A stretch of DNA of 64,000 nt from Sardina pilchardus (lineage: Eukaryota; Chordata; Actinopteri; Clupeiformes; Clupeidae). Under the pieces are notes generated by a model. The model was not told the origin of the DNA and ran no database searches. It saw only the letters and a program-made list of their open reading frames with translations. This document shows, one piece after another, positions 10,260-22,873 of this stretch. A program made the translations under genes and the position numbers. Within the stretch, counting starts at the first letter, position 1. Every line of letters begins with the position of its first letter. The stretch spans positions 33,321,302-33,385,301 of the forward strand of contig NC_085008.1 in NCBI RefSeq assembly GCF_963854185.1. The letters are read 5' to 3'.

Positions 10260-13200
10260 ATGGCTACCTTTTACAGCCGCTGTTTACAAGAGCTACCGTC
10301 ATTAACAATTTCCGATGTTCATCGTATTGCCAAGCGAACGTCCAGAGCTCCGACCACTTTGTTAGACAAAGGTTTCAAGTTTTACGCCTCGTCGTTTATT
10401 CACAATTATGAAGGTAGGCAACTAGTGTAGCATTTGCTATCAGTTATTAGCTTAGACTTATAGACTTGTAATATCAGTAGGCCTAGCCTTGTATTTTTGC
10501 ACGCAGACGATTAAAACAATTAAATGAAGACTGCGATGTCCTGTGTGTTTATGCTGGTGTATTTCTAAAATATTGTTGAATGAATGAATTATGTCTCTTG
10601 TCCACCAGTTTCAAACAAAGACATGTTGACAGGCACTGTCATTGTCAGAGCAGCCTGTCACAGGTCCATGATGAAGAACGAGAAACCACACAGCTTGAGA
10701 GTAGGCTCATGTTTAGGGATGGGTTAGGGTAGGCCTATTCTGTTCAATTTCGCAGTCTGTTCTAGATGAATGACTGCATAGCATACATTCATCAAGCCTC
10801 TCAGAATGAAAATATGTAGGCTACACTGTACTGCTTTCATTTGGCCATGTTCTCATATGTTAACACACGCTTATTCTGAGACACTTGATTAATGGTTAGT
10901 GAGAGAATTAAGGTAATTAGGGCAATGTTTATTGACAGTAAGTCTTTCTTATTTCACGAACAAGCAAAAACACACTTACGGATATAGCTTTCCCTTGGCT
11001 TTGAACGTAATTTGAAACATCTTCGTTGCAGACATCATCTCACAAGGTACAACTATCCTCCAAAATACATTGCATTACAAAGTTACACCAGTAGGTGCCC
11101 TCCTTACATTTCTAAAAGGCATTATTGGCTAGCCTACAAATAAACATTTAAGTCAGAACACCTCACCTTTTATTGTAGTAGATTTGGAACCTCCCTGCCA
11201 ACAAACTTGCTCCAGCAACCTTACTAGACCAATTCTCATTCAGTGGTCTGTTCTGACTACTGTTTAAGTAACAAACTTCACCGCAAAGGATACATCAGTG
11301 TCAATGTTTCCAATGGTCTCTTTGTGTTTTCTACACAGATAGTGCTTCGTGATTCAGAACCTGTCGTTATGACCTCCAGTCAGTGTTCCTGCAAAGCTGG
11401 TACAGCAGTGTGTAATCACACTGCTGCACTGCTCTTTCAAACAGCCCATTACTCGGAGCTCAATATCCAAGTTGTCCCCCCTGTTCATGCCTGCACAGAA
11501 ACCGAACAGCAATGGCACAAGCCCAGAACTGCAGTAAGGATTGAGGCAAATGTACTGTATATGTATGTAAGAGTAAGGCTATGTATGCAGCAGTGAAAAT
11601 AGTAAATTGCTAGAAAGTATAGTGATCTAAGGTCAGAAGCATTAGAGGTGCAGCATAATGAAGTGGAGACTCAGTTTATTTTCTTTACTTCTTAAGGGAG
11701 TGAAACCAGGGCCCATTAACAACATGGTTATCACTAGGCCCAGACTTGATAGGCGCACTGAAGGAGGAATCAGGTGAGGTGTTCTGTGGTCACTGTCATC
11801 GTACACGTAAACATTAGCTGGGGCACAGTATATTATGATGCGTAACAATCCCATTGTATTTTGATGCCACGAGGCAGTGGCGTAGCGTAGTTGCGCAAGG
11901 CCCCGGTGCAAGTCTGGCGCTGGACCACCCCCACCCCACGCCATCTCATCCCTGTATATCTCAAGACACACACCGACCGACCACAGAGGGAAAGAACGCA
12001 CGCACGGTCATTATTACATGGACAGCGACTATTTGCGTAACTTGCACACAGCCTACGATCAAAAACAGAACGCATACAAATTGATTCAACGGAAAACACC
12101 ACGTTCCCTTGCAGCACTACAATGGCCTCATCAAAGAACACACTGAGGACGGCTTGACGCCGAAACGCGTTTGTTTTATAGGCATGGTGCTAAAATAAAG
12201 TAGCCTATTTAGATAATTAACTAGTGAGTGCGGTTCTTTTGCACATTGGAATACGATATTTAACTCGCACCCGAAGAAGGAGATATCTTGGAGTTTGAGC
12301 GCGCCTCTCTCTACAAACTCATCAGAGAACAAACAGACACATCAATTATGGCACAGCGGCCATTACGCCATTTAAGCAAAAACACTTGCACTCACCCGTC
12401 AGAAGTGTACTTTGCGTGCCTTCTGCTCAGCAAACTCGTTCACTATTGTGAAATCCAATTTCCTCGCCCTGTCATTTTCGAGGGAGAGTATGGCCAATCC
12501 ACTCAGTCGCTCCTGACCCATGGCACAGGTCATTTATTAATTTGCTGACTTTCCACGACTTTAAGAGTAGTAGCCTATACCTGTTTACATTTGCTAGCAT
12601 GTGCAGCAGCCTATGATCAGAGATGACGTAAAAATGTTATGACTGGACAAACAGATTTCCCAGCAGGCCATGTTACAACATCTTGTAAATTGACGATAAA
12701 ATAATCAATAATGGTATTAGTTTTATTGATTAATTTTGATTCTAACATTGAAATGTCATTAGTAAAATCAAAATGATATTAAAAGTAGGAGAAAATACAA
12801 GAATTGGGGAATGGATATCTGCCACCATGAGACCATGTTGTAGGAGATAGTGAAGCAGTTAAATAGCAATCAGTTTACTATAAAGATATGTAAGAGAAAG
12901 ATGGCGTCTTAGATGTTAAAAGATAACTTATTGTCGTGTAACTGAAATATACCAGGTAAAACTCAAGCTGGAAAGAGCTCTGCGACGCTCCTAGGGCCCT
13001 GCTGCACTGTCGCACGCTACTCCCCTGCCACAAAGCATATTTTCTCTCTTTCCATACATTGCAGTTACTAAAGTCAGCAGACCATGCATAATTTTACTTG
13101 TATAATTTTAAACTTTTTACAATAAGATGTTAACTGTATCACTTCTCACTGTCTCACAGAAGTACACTCTACAAGGGTGTGAATGGGAGCCCTTTTGATA

Positions 13201-14270
13201 TTGGGCTGCTATGCATTGAGGACCCGTACAAAGAATTCCAAATTACAGAGAGGCCCCTCATTACAACAATGGCCATCAGTGTTGAAAAAACACTGGTGGA
13301 GACATCATTTGGTTTAGTTCAAAAAGGAAGTGTGCTGTCCTACCAGCAGCCCATAATCCCTACGAAATTAATACATACCCATATGGACGCTCCACCCTTT
13401 CCACAACTACCCGTAGACGCATACCGGCTTGCCCCGACAGACTGGGCACATGACCTGACTGAGGAACAACACTTCCACCTCAAAAGTTTAAATGTCACCT
13501 TTGAAATGGCAAGGAAGATTGAGGTAGCAACCAGAGAACAGGCTGGAAGTTCAGAGTGGCATCAGCTGCGCAGGCCTCGAATAACCTCCTCTCACTTCCG
13601 AGAGGTGTGCTTTGTCAGGGGAGATAGCTCAGCTCAGTCTCTGGCTGAACGCATCCTCAAAGGAACGAGGCAGACAGCGGAGATGAAAAGAGGTGCACAC
13701 ACACATACTGTAACTGTCCATTTCTAAATTAAATGTTACCCTACCTTGCTAATTACAACATTTTATATTATGATCACTGTATTGCGATTCAACTCAAATT
13801 TAGAAACATCTTTTACTCAAACAGGTGCAGATATGGAGTTTACGGCAGCACAAGAGTACTGCAAGATAAAGAACATTAACTACATGCCCTGTGGCCTAAT
13901 TGTTCACCCTGATGCCCCATGGCTTGGCACCTCACCAGATGGCCTAGTATTTGACCCTCTTGCACAGCCACCTTTTGGCCTAGTTGAGATCAAGTGCCCC
14001 AATGTTACCAGCTACGTTGACTGCAAGTATCTAAACATGCATGAAGGAACACTGCAGTTAAAAGAAAGCCACATGTACTACTGGCAGGTGCAGGGGCAAC
14101 TTATGCTGACAGGAATGGCATGGTGTGACTTTGTCATTTGTGCCCAAGAAGACATGCTAGTTCAAAGAATAGTGGTTAACCCAGAGGTCACAAATGTCAT
14201 TCGAAAGAAGGCAGACAATTATTATTTCAATTTTTATATGCCAAAGTACCTGACTTTTAACAGACGTTAG
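10260..14270 (+). CDS. SWIM zinc finger / YqaJ-like PD-(D/E)XK nuclease of the transposon
   Basis: Six exons join in frame to 499 codons: 10260-10413, 10609-10700, 11339-11533, 11697-11773, 13160-13692 and 13825-14270. Every intron is GT-AG and the phases agree (154, 92, 195, 77, 533 and 446 bp). Residues 98-109 form a SWIM-type zinc finger (C98, C100, C107, H109). The C-terminal third is a YqaJ/lambda-exonuclease-like domain with W306, an RRPRITSS block, SPDG at 387-390 and E405-I-K407, then YYWQVQGQL. D389 and E405-x-K407 fit the metal-binding PD-(D/E)XK core. The family degrades or nicks DNA; its part in transposition is unproven. Intron 4 carries repeat debris. The ATG at 10260 lies 96 bp inside the left terminus. 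An extra small exon between exons 2 and 3 cannot be excluded. Confidence 0.85.
11870..12540. repeat. repeat debris inside intron 4 of the nuclease gene
   Basis: The start AGTGGCGTAGCGTAGTTGCG with nearby AAGGCCCC resembles a hAT-like terminus. At 12146-12190 GACGCCGAAACGCGTTTG and a following AATAAAG resemble the end of a common fish retroposon. Neither element is complete, and the borders are approximate. Confidence 0.35.
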
Positions 14271-14600
14271 GTACTGGACACAGCATTTATTTTACAGAAT
14301 AAAAAGATTTTCTGTAAACATTGTCAACATTTCAATTGTGCTTCATGTACAGTATTTACAAGAACCTATTCCATTTCAACTCAATTGAGTTGCTTTGATG
14401 CAACATTGAATAGTTTCACACACCAGCACAGTCAAGCAATGCAGGGGGGAATGTCAGTGCAGAGAAAGGGATTGAGAGGCTGCATGACGACTTCAGGAGC
14501 TCTCACTATGACAAAAAGGTCTATGATGGCATCCTTGTAATCTTTTGTTAGTCATAAATGAAGAGCTTAAAAAAATACAATGGGGCATATCATAGATTAT
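14271..14600. other. convergent 3' regions of the two transposon genes
   Basis: The nuclease and transposase stop codons face each other across 330 bp. AATAAA follows the nuclease stop at about 14299, a likely polyadenylation signal. No other gene fits here. Confidence 0.6.
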
Positions 14601-17059
14601 CTATTTGGCCCAAGCCTTGACCAGTGGCTTGTTCTGGTAATTTGATAGAAGGCAGGCTACTACAAACAGCTGGTTGATATTACCAGCTATTGTCAGAGGG
14701 ATGATGGAATCAAATAATTTATTTTCTTTAATGCGCCTAATCACCCTCTCCACATGTATTCTTAGCCGTGCAATTTCCTGAGTAGCTAAAACCTCTTCAC
14801 GAGACAGCTGAGAGTTCTTTCCCAGAAAAGGTGGTCTGTGCACTTTACCAGGTACTAAATCATCAATGGTAAAGCCTTTGTCAACCATCACAGCCATGTC
14901 TTTATCTAGTAACGGGATGATTCCAGACTGCTTAAACAGTTCTTTATCACTGATGGAACCAGCGTACAGTGCTGACACAAAGGTGACAGCACCGTGTGGG
15001 GACACACCAATCATTCCCTTTACTGTGGTGTGGGATTTGTAATGGGAGTACATCTCACTCTGCAAAAGAAGTGAGGAAGGGGTTTGACATTTTAGTTCTG
15101 TGCAGTCTACTATCACCTGTGTGTCAGAGTACCTTTCGAATACACTAGGCATCATGGCACGGACTGCATCAGGGGACATCCAAATGCCTACAGCACCCAA
15201 AACTGTGTACAGAAAATTAGCCCAAGTTCTAATTATTCTAGCGGTCCGCTAGATCCCTCTCCTTCAGCCCCAGAGACAGATAGACCAAAAAGAGGAACAA
15301 CTCATCAACCAGCGGTAGACAACGGCTCTGTTGGTAGAAAAATAGGAATCAATTAGCTGTACGTTCAGAGTTCCCAGTACCACAGGTCATGGCACTTCTG
15401 GAATATCATGACATTTTGGAGTCTATTCAATGGAAGTTGTATCATTTTTGGGGCAAAGTCATGGAATATCATGGAATATCATTTAAAATGTACTTGCCAG
15501 AATACATTAATACAAATATTTGTGTATATGGTATATATCTGGTTATCAGCTTTACTGCTTGCTTGAGTTTGTTTATTCAGTGCCCATTTACTCAACTCCC
15601 GCTTTAAAAAAGTAAACGGATCTTGAACGCTACATGACTGCTCTGAAATCATTGGTCAGTATATTGTGCCATTCTTATACTATTCATGTATAGTATATGG
15701 AAATTCAGGTTTTTTGTTAGGGAAAAGTAATGGAATTTTACATTTGACTTAGAGTGGGAACCCTGGACCAGATAGTGAACAGCATAGCACTACATCCGAA
15801 CACATCGACATTTAATAGTCATTATTTTATTTCCCACAACATAAAAACACAGACAATCAGATGCCTACTGGTCTACGTGGTGGGTCAGCAGTCGTATCAG
15901 GAACTGTGGATGTCGCTGACTGTCCAACACGGACAATTCTCCTGGTGGCGGGTTCGATCTGGAGCCAAAATCCATAAAAATGCTGGTAGCTGGCAAATCT
16001 AGGAAAAAGATCAAATTGCATTGTAAAACCATGTTGGATTGTACCCATACAGCATAAGCAGCACAATAGCAATCAACTTTAAAAATGTCTCCCATTAAGT
16101 AGTGCGTGATGTCACATGCATTTGATTTGTGCTTCAGCTTTGGCATTTTCTTTGAAAAGCGATAGACAGTCCTACTTTGTGAAAGAGTTTGTGAACCCCT
16201 TGGTATTATTTGTTTTTCTGCATAGATTGGTCACAAAATGGAATCTGACTCAATGTGCTGCAGCAAAAAAAAAAAAAAAAAACTTGCCCGTCATGTCATG
16301 TCTATATTGAAAACATACATCCTCTATTGCTTAATATCTGGGCTAGGACTGTCTTGTCCCTCATAACATGTAGGCCTAGGCCTATATTTTAACCTAGTCT
16401 ACAAATCATTTCTGCCTTTGTTTGAAATTAAAATTGCCAGCCTAATGATGTCACACACAGATGGAGGAGCAGAACTGAAATTGAAAACTTTTGTCCTACC
16501 TGGTATAAAACCTGATGTCCTCATCAGAGCCCTTGAACCTCTCTAGTCCAAACGACTGCCTCAATGTCATCTCCTCCAGACGCGTCTGTAGCTCGATTAT
16601 GGCCTGCTGTTGAGCTTCAAGCTTCTCGCAGGCCAGATCCACAGCTGAAGGTTCAGGCCTGCGATCATAGTCGTGACACTCCAACGACACGCTAGCATCG
16701 ACTAGATCCTCATCCTCATCTTGCCGCTGTGTCCTCTGCCAAACACTTTGGCGAGCGACCGGCAAGCTGTAATTGTTCCAGGCGAACAACACCGGAATCG
16801 CCCCGGGTTTCAAACGGCGCCGGCCCCCTTCAACTAAATCCTCCGACATAAAATGCCGACTGCAGACAGTGGAGTGTTTTCTTATAACAAAATGTTCACG
16901 CCTGATGTTTCTGACCCATATCGCCCTGACAGACACATCCTTGGGGAACTGGTGGAAACTGACCACCGAGTTAACTCTCCCTGACACAGAGCATCTCGGC
17001 ACACAACAAAAACTGCTGCTAGGATGTTGCCGTTTTTGATACGTTAACATTCGTGACAT
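14601..17059 (-). pseudogene. THAP-domain DDE transposase of the transposon, one frameshift
   Basis: Three exons are clear: 17059-16500, 15998-15869 and 15327-14601, with GT-AG introns and matching phases. Exon 1 encodes a THAP C2CH zinc finger (C18 or C19, C23, C66, H69), an acidic linker and a coiled-coil-like ELQTRLEEM segment. Exon 3 encodes the catalytic domain with IVDCTE, VDKGF and RIHVERV, supplying the D, D and E of a DDE (Tnp4-type) nuclease. In exon 3 the frame hits TAG at about 15238-15245 within CTAGCGGACCGCTAG, and the following residues continue one frame over. A short piece of the helix-turn-helix segment appears to be missing. The copy should not make full-length transposase unless the base call is wrong. 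Confidence 0.85.
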
Positions 17060-17248
17060 AATTTAAAAAAAACATACAGATGTTACGTGACAAATAAGAT
17101 TTTTATTAAAAATAGCACAATGTAATTAATTTCATCAAACGTAACAGTTACCTCAGAGGAGATCCGTGGAGATCACCTAACGGAAGTGAGAAGCGGAAAC
17201 GGAGAATTCCGTTTTCCGGTTCGAACGTTGATTGTTCCACTTAACGCC

Positions 17249-18007
17249 TACATTCCTATTAGGACAATCACACACCTGGAAACACTTCGAAGAACATACT
17301 AGCTCATCCTGTTAATGTGTAGCTGGCCTACATAAAATATCCTACTGTAAGCTAACGTTACATTTGCTAGATCCTACCTGTTGCTGCATCATCGTTGATT
17401 GGCGTTGTTTGAGATTGTATTCCGTATTCCAATGGTGTCTAAGTCTATAGCAAAGATCCTCCATTACTTTCCCCAAAGATCGTATAGTTACATAATTATA
17501 AACCGTCTCTGCTTTCCCTATGGCCTACTTTTAACCTGCATTAGTGTAGATATGAAGGCTATGTAAGCTTCTACCAGTCGTTTCACTGTGGGCTACTAAA
17601 GTCAGCTCTTGCAACTCGTTTGAAGTTGGCAACTTCATTTCAGTCTTTTAAATTCTAATAAATGAAGAGTTATTTTCCAAAATAGCCTACATCCACAATT
17701 TTGATGCATTTTCATAAATCACTTTTTAAATGTGAATTTCCAAGTAATTTCAGTGGAATTGTAATCGGGTAATTGTTATTTATCTATTCTTCTGTGTAGC
17801 CTAGTTGTCTTTTAACTATAGGCCTAATATCTAATACAATGTTTTACACAGTCAGCAACCTTTTTGCATTTACATGCAATGGTAATTCCTTCCATGGAAT
17901 TACATTTTCTATTTAAACTATGCAAGCACCATATTTGCCCTAGCTACACCTTAGTAACCATATCTACATTATCTTTATCTACATTTTTGCATTTTCATGC
18001 ACTGGTA
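17249..18007. other. intergenic stretch with a GTAATTCC repeat
   Basis: No gene. Near 17870-17910 a short repeat (CATGCAATGGTAATTCC and its inverse) occurs. It recurs near 27880 and 36735 and belongs to a dispersed family. Confidence 0.5.
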
Positions 18008-18930
18008 ATAGGGCTCGGGATCATGACGTGAAAACTTCACGGGCGCAGCCATATTGGCAGCTCTCCTTAGTTTAGGGTAGAGTGGGGGAAAACGCCCCCC
18101 TTAAGGAAAATGTGGCGTTACTGTGAAAACAAAAGCTAAATGTGTTCTGAATTATTATCATGGTTATAAGTGGCAATGACATTAATTATAAACCAACTAT
18201 GAAAACTGCCTAGACTTTATATTTCTTACAAAAATAAAATGTATACAAAGGGGGCGTTTTACCCCAGCAGTGCGGCAAAATGCTCCCCATGGGTGGGGTA
18301 AAATGCCCCCTCCTAAAAAAACTATTTGCTTCATACATTAATAGCCAAATCAACAGACCAGCTGTTAAGCAATACATTAATTGTAAGATACTATATTTAA
18401 TTCATAGATTAGGCTTACCAGCAGCCAAGTACACCTTACCTAAACTAACATAGCTTACACTCCTTAACTGACCACGAAAAATTACGACATTTTACTATGA
18501 AATCAGTCTTCCTTCAACTACGTCGCGAGAGTAAACTTCACAGTAAACTTCACAGTAAACTTCACAGTGGATATATGTGTGTCCCCGTAGTCAATGGGAT
18601 GCAGGGCAACAGTAAAAATATAACTTGACTGCATCTAGTGATTATTATGGGAGAAACAGGCGGGGGGCGTTTTACCTCACGGGGGCATTTCCCCCCACTC
18701 TACCCTACTATGGATTACTATGGATTTACTCCCGCCTATTAGTGTGTTCCTGTTGTTTTTGCTTTCTTGGTCGTATGTTGCTGTGTAGTGGGGTGTAACA
18801 GCGCCACCCATGATCGCAAGAGAAAAAGATTTCTGCTTCTTGTCTTCTGCATCTGAATGAATGGATTACGTTCGGTGCGCTACCAATATGGCGGCAATAT
18901 TCCTAGAATGCAAGGCTCCCGAGCCCTATT
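18008..18930. mobile_element. inverted-repeat element with a THAP-like coding scrap
   Basis: The ends AGGGCTCGGGA and TCCCGAGCCCT are inverted repeats, each followed inward by a GCCATATTGG-type motif. The flanks suggest a 2-bp AT duplication inside a GTAATTCC repeat. At about 18777-18850 the plus strand reads CVVGCNSATHDRKRKRF, which resembles the first strand of a THAP zinc finger, and then stops. It is probably a non-autonomous relic of a THAP-transposase element. A second element (18075-18705) has inserted in it. Confidence 0.6.
18075..18705. mobile_element. TA-flanked MITE with GGGTAGAGTGGGG ends
   Basis: The left end GGGTAGAGTGGGGGAAAACG and the right end CCCCCCACTCTACCC are inverted. 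TA lies at 18073-18074 and 18706-18707. The interior repeats the GGGGTAAAATGCCCCC theme. It is 631 bp with no coding capacity, and sits inside the element at 18008-18930. Confidence 0.8.
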
Positions 18931-19279
18931 CCTTGGAATTGCATTTCTAGTAAATTTTGACGTTTTAATGAGCAGTTCAAGGCCCATAGTGATCTTCATA
19001 ATTGTTTGCGCGATAACGTGTTTCTCTCCCTCAAAGTAAAATTCTGAAATTAGGTATGCCTGTTTGTTTGTGTGACATTATTTAAGGCTTGCATTCCTGT
19101 GTTTGCTCATGTCATGAGCCATCACACTTAGCCTAACATGGACGTCATGATTTGACTAATAGGCTATACACTACACTCGCCTAGTTTGTAGTTGGGCTGT
19201 AGTGTAGGCTGGGGGTAAAGAGATAGAACATTTTGCCCACGCGAGATAGTCCATGGGCCAGGACCCTAAAAATCACATA
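18931..19279. other. short intergenic stretch
   Basis: No gene or clear repeat end is seen between the nested element and the left arm of the large inverted duplication. Confidence 0.5.
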
Positions 19280-20400
19280 TTGGTATCACCTGAGGTGGCA
19301 AAATCTATCAATGATTTTTGTAATCCTCCATGCCTGAGGGACATTATTTGGTATGATAACCCTCTCTAAGTGGTAGCTTAGTTGTATTTTTCCTAGCTTT
19401 TATACATGCACACAGTAAATTATACAATACAAGCCTACAGATGTGGGTGCCTCAAAGTCTGGAGGAAGGTGGGACATGTCTTAATCCATGTTATATCACA
19501 TGTAGATGCCATAGGCTTTTAGAAAATATATAGTTTAGATGGATTATATAGCTTTTCATGAATCACATAGGCTAAAATGTATCAGTCGTACACTTTTTCA
19601 CCTACATAATATAGGATTAGATTGATGCAAAGGACTGAAAGTGGGTGGGTCAAATCCCAACTCTTGCTATATCACATCTAGAGAGTATGGGCTTTTAGAA
19701 AATGTATGGGTTAGATAGCTGAATATACTTTACACAGCTATTTTAGACCCATAACCAATAGCTGTCCATTGAAAATCAATGCATTTCAATGTAATGCAAA
19801 ATACATTACAGCTAGGGTATAGTGATATGGAGGAAGTTGGGAGATATCTCAATACACATTTTTATCACATCTAGAGTATATAGACATCTCAGAAAAATAT
19901 ATTTTAGGGTAATTAACCTGTTTTCTTTAATGATACCAGAACTATAATGATCGTATATGCCATGATATTTCAATTCGAAAGAGAGTGCATGTAGGTCCTA
20001 CACAAGTATTGGGCCTAAATTCTGCTTTTTCAATTTGTCTGGAAGAAGATTTCTTTTCTGAACATTCTACAGTAGAAATGTAAACCGCCAACTTTAGAAT
20101 TGTTAGAGTGTGTTGGTGTTTGCTGGGTCAGTGTGTGGAAGCAGTACAGTTAGGCTACAGAACAACAATGGCTGTTGTAGCGTCAAAAACAGATTACACC
20201 TTTTTACCTTTATACTTTGTTGTACACATAGGGCATAAGGTGAGTCCTGTTTATTTTTTATTTGCGCTATGACTCAGATGTGTGAGAAAGAGTAAGGATA
20301 TGACCAATGACTAGGCTACTTGTGAAAGACTAATAACCCAACCGGCCCAAGTAAGGTACTAACATCATTATCAAGTAATGATGTCTGCTGTAAACCGTAC
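19280..20400 (+). repeat. left arm of a large inverted duplication
   Basis: Matches the reverse complement of 23465-25790 over nearly its whole length, with visible divergence. The right arm contains an extra 1.42-kb element (24036-25457) that the left arm lacks. The inner edge is near CTGCTGTAAAC and the outer edge near GTGGCAAAATCTATCAATG. The arms encode nothing recognisable. Confidence 0.85.
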
Positions 20401-20539
20401 TCAATAGATGTAGCCAGTTTAAGCTGTAGACTTCCAATTTGTGCATGAACAATAGAAAGGACAAAAATAATATTCAGAGATGTAGCCTATGAGAGAGCAG
20501 TTTCAGTTATACAGTACTACTACTACTACTACTATTACT

Positions 20540-22130
20540 ACTAATAATAATAACTTGGATTTATATAGCGCCTTTCATGGTATCCAAGGTTGCTTAAAAA
20601 TTTGGGAGAGGGGTTAAGGGTCAAAGGACTTAATAAATGTAAATAAATGTTTTCAGGTGCTTTTTGAATATGGGCAGGGACGGGGCAGAACAGACATGGA
20701 GTGGTAGAGTATTCCAGAGTGTGCGAGCATTGACAGAGAAAGCCCTGTCCCCAAAAGTCCGCAACCTGGTGCGGGGGGTGGCTAGCAGGTCCTTGTTAGA
20801 GGACCGCAGGGAACGTGACTGAGTGTAGGGGATGGGGTGCAGGAGATCTGTGAGGTGAGAGTCCATGGAGAGATTTATATGTGAGCAGGAGGATCTTGTA
20901 GGCAGTGTGTGACTTGACTGGCAACCAATGGAGCTGTTGGAGGATGGGAGTGATATGCTGCCAGGGCTTTGTGTGGGTTAGAACCCTGGCAGCTGAGTTC
21001 TGGACATACTGGTGTCTGCTAAGTAGTCCAGGCGGGAGGTGATGAAGGCATGGATGAGTGTCTCTGTTACTGAATGTGTGAGCGAAAGCCGGAGTGAGAT
21101 GCTTCTGAGGTGGTAGAAGAACTTGATGACATTGTTCATGTGGGACCCGAAGGAGAGAGTGGAGTAGGATAACACCCAGGTTGTGCTCCTCGGTAGATGG
21201 GGAAGTGTAGCAGCCATCCACGACCATGGCCAGGTCTCCAATTTTTCTGAGCAGTGGTGCAGGGGCCACCACCATAACCTCTGTCTTATTACTGTTGAGT
21301 TTGAGTAGGTTTGTGGTCATCCATGATTTGAGTTCCCACAGGCAGTTGAAAAGTTGTGTGGGTCGGAGATGGGAGGAGAGGTTTGTGCTGATATAAAGTT
21401 GAGTGTCATCGGCATAGGAGTGGAAGATGAGTCCATGTTTACGGATAATATGACCTAGGGGCAACATGTAAATGGTGAACAGCAGAGGACCAAGCACAGA
21501 GCCCTGGGGTATGCCATGGTTGATGGCCATTTAGTAGGAGCCATTGAGAGTGATTAATTGTGTCCGGCCGGTGAACCAGGGCAATGTTGTGCCACTAAGG
21601 CTGATGAGCTCAGAAAAGCAATGGAGAAGGATGGGAAACTGTGTCAAAAGCTGCAGAAAAGTCAAGGAGGATGAGGATGGTGTCGGCAGCATCAGTAATG
21701 GTGGATCCTGAAATCAGATTGGAGAGGTTCAAAGAGCTCATGGTGGGACAAGTGATGTTGAAGCTGGGCAACCACTGCTCTTTCCAGGATACTGATGAAA
21801 GGGAGGTTGGAGATTGGACGATAGTTGTTGGGGTCATCAGGGTCTGAGCCTGGCATCTTGAGAGTGGGGATGCCTGCTGCCATTTTGAAGCTGGATGGTA
21901 CCACACCAGAGACAAGAGATGCATTTATGATGTTTTCAACTGACGGAGAATGGGAAGACAGGCCTTGACCAGGGTGGTGGGCATTGGGTAAAGACTGCTG
22001 GTTGATGTCTTAGCTGAGGTGACCAGTTTTTCAACTTGGTCGGCATCCAGTGGAGAGAAGGCAGTTCGTTTGAATTTGGAAGTTTGACTGGCAGAATACT
22101 GATGATAGAGTCAAGCCACAGTATTGCTCT
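20540..22130 (-). mobile_element. L2/CR1-like LINE, degenerate reverse transcriptase
   Basis: Minus-strand frames encode a non-LTR reverse transcriptase in broken pieces. An upstream piece has PNNYRPISNLPF, the next LLDFSAAFDTVSH, then GIPQGSVLGPLLF and the catalytic YADDTQLYIS. The C-terminal part follows. Several frameshifts separate these pieces, so it is dead. The 3' end (plus coordinate about 20560) is TTTATATAGCGCC followed by a (TAA)n/(ACT)n tail, typical of L2-type integration. It sits in the spacer of the large inverted duplication. Confidence 0.9.
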
Positions 22131-22255
22131 CTCTCTCTCTTCCTCACATACACAAAACATGTTCTCTCATTTGTAAATGTTGGGAATTCAGGAATGGCTG
22201 AACTAAATTTGATGTATGAGGATTTCCTAATTTCTTCATATTTTGTGAATTCTGT

Positions 22256-22873
22256 TTATATGACCCCCAAAGTGCAGTGTGGGCACAATCTTTCCTCTCT
22301 GGCCAGCCAGGTTTGCCTGCGTCTGCCTTTTTCTATGGCAAGATTGTGTTCACTGAGTCTGTACATTGTCAATGTTTTCCTGAGTTTAGGGTCTTTTACT
22401 GTGCTCAGGTAAGTAGCTGTTGTATATTCATGTTTGAGGGCCAAATAGCATTGTGTTTTGGTGACTTCTTTCCAATATGTAATGTATTCTTCCTTTTCAG
22501 TGTTTATAATTTGGTTGGGTCCAATTTTTCTGACAATAAAGTTGTCCTGAGACTGAGTGATGTTGGTTGGAGTTATGTCACGGAGTCTATAGGACAAGTT
22601 GGCTTAGTGCACTCTTTTCTATATTTTGTTCTTGGCATTTCAGGGCTAAATAGTGGAGTGAAAGGGGGTTGCTAATTTTAAATATTGCCCAAATGTAAGG
22701 GCTCTTTTCTGAATAGTAATAATAAGTGGGTACTGACCTAATTCTGCCCTGCATGCATTGTTTGGAGATTGCCTCTGTACTCGGAGGATGCTTTTACAGA
22801 ACTCTGCATGCAGGGCTTCAGTTGGGTGTTTGTCTACTTTGGGAAATTCATTGTGTGTTACTGGACCCCACAC
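22256..22873 (-). pseudogene. C-terminal fragment of a second non-LTR retrotransposon ORF
   Basis: Two minus-strand pieces, 22873-22646 (HAEFCKSILRVQRQSPNNAC..) and 22597-22256 (KTLTMYRLSEHNLAIEKGRR..CPHC), match the post-RT C-terminal region I know from fish LINE polyproteins, including a Cys pair. They are in different frames. No RT core or 3' tail is visible nearby. It is a different family from the L2-like copy next to it. The exact clade is unknown. Confidence 0.6.

Larger units (their letters stand above)
10164..17248. mobile_element. ISL2EU-type DNA transposon with nuclease and transposase genes
   Basis: The termini share GGCGTTAAGTGGAAC (10164-10178) and its inverse GTTCCACTTAACGCC (17234-17248), next to TA dinucleotides. 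Between them lie two convergent genes: a SWIM/YqaJ-type nuclease on the plus strand (10260-14270) and a THAP/DDE transposase on the minus strand (17059-14601). Their 3' ends are 330 bp apart. This transposase plus YqaJ nuclease pairing is, as I recall, the hallmark of the ISL2EU group of eukaryotic DNA transposons. The nuclease reading frame is intact after splicing and the transposase frame is broken once. Both introns and exons follow GT-AG rules. Confidence 0.85.
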
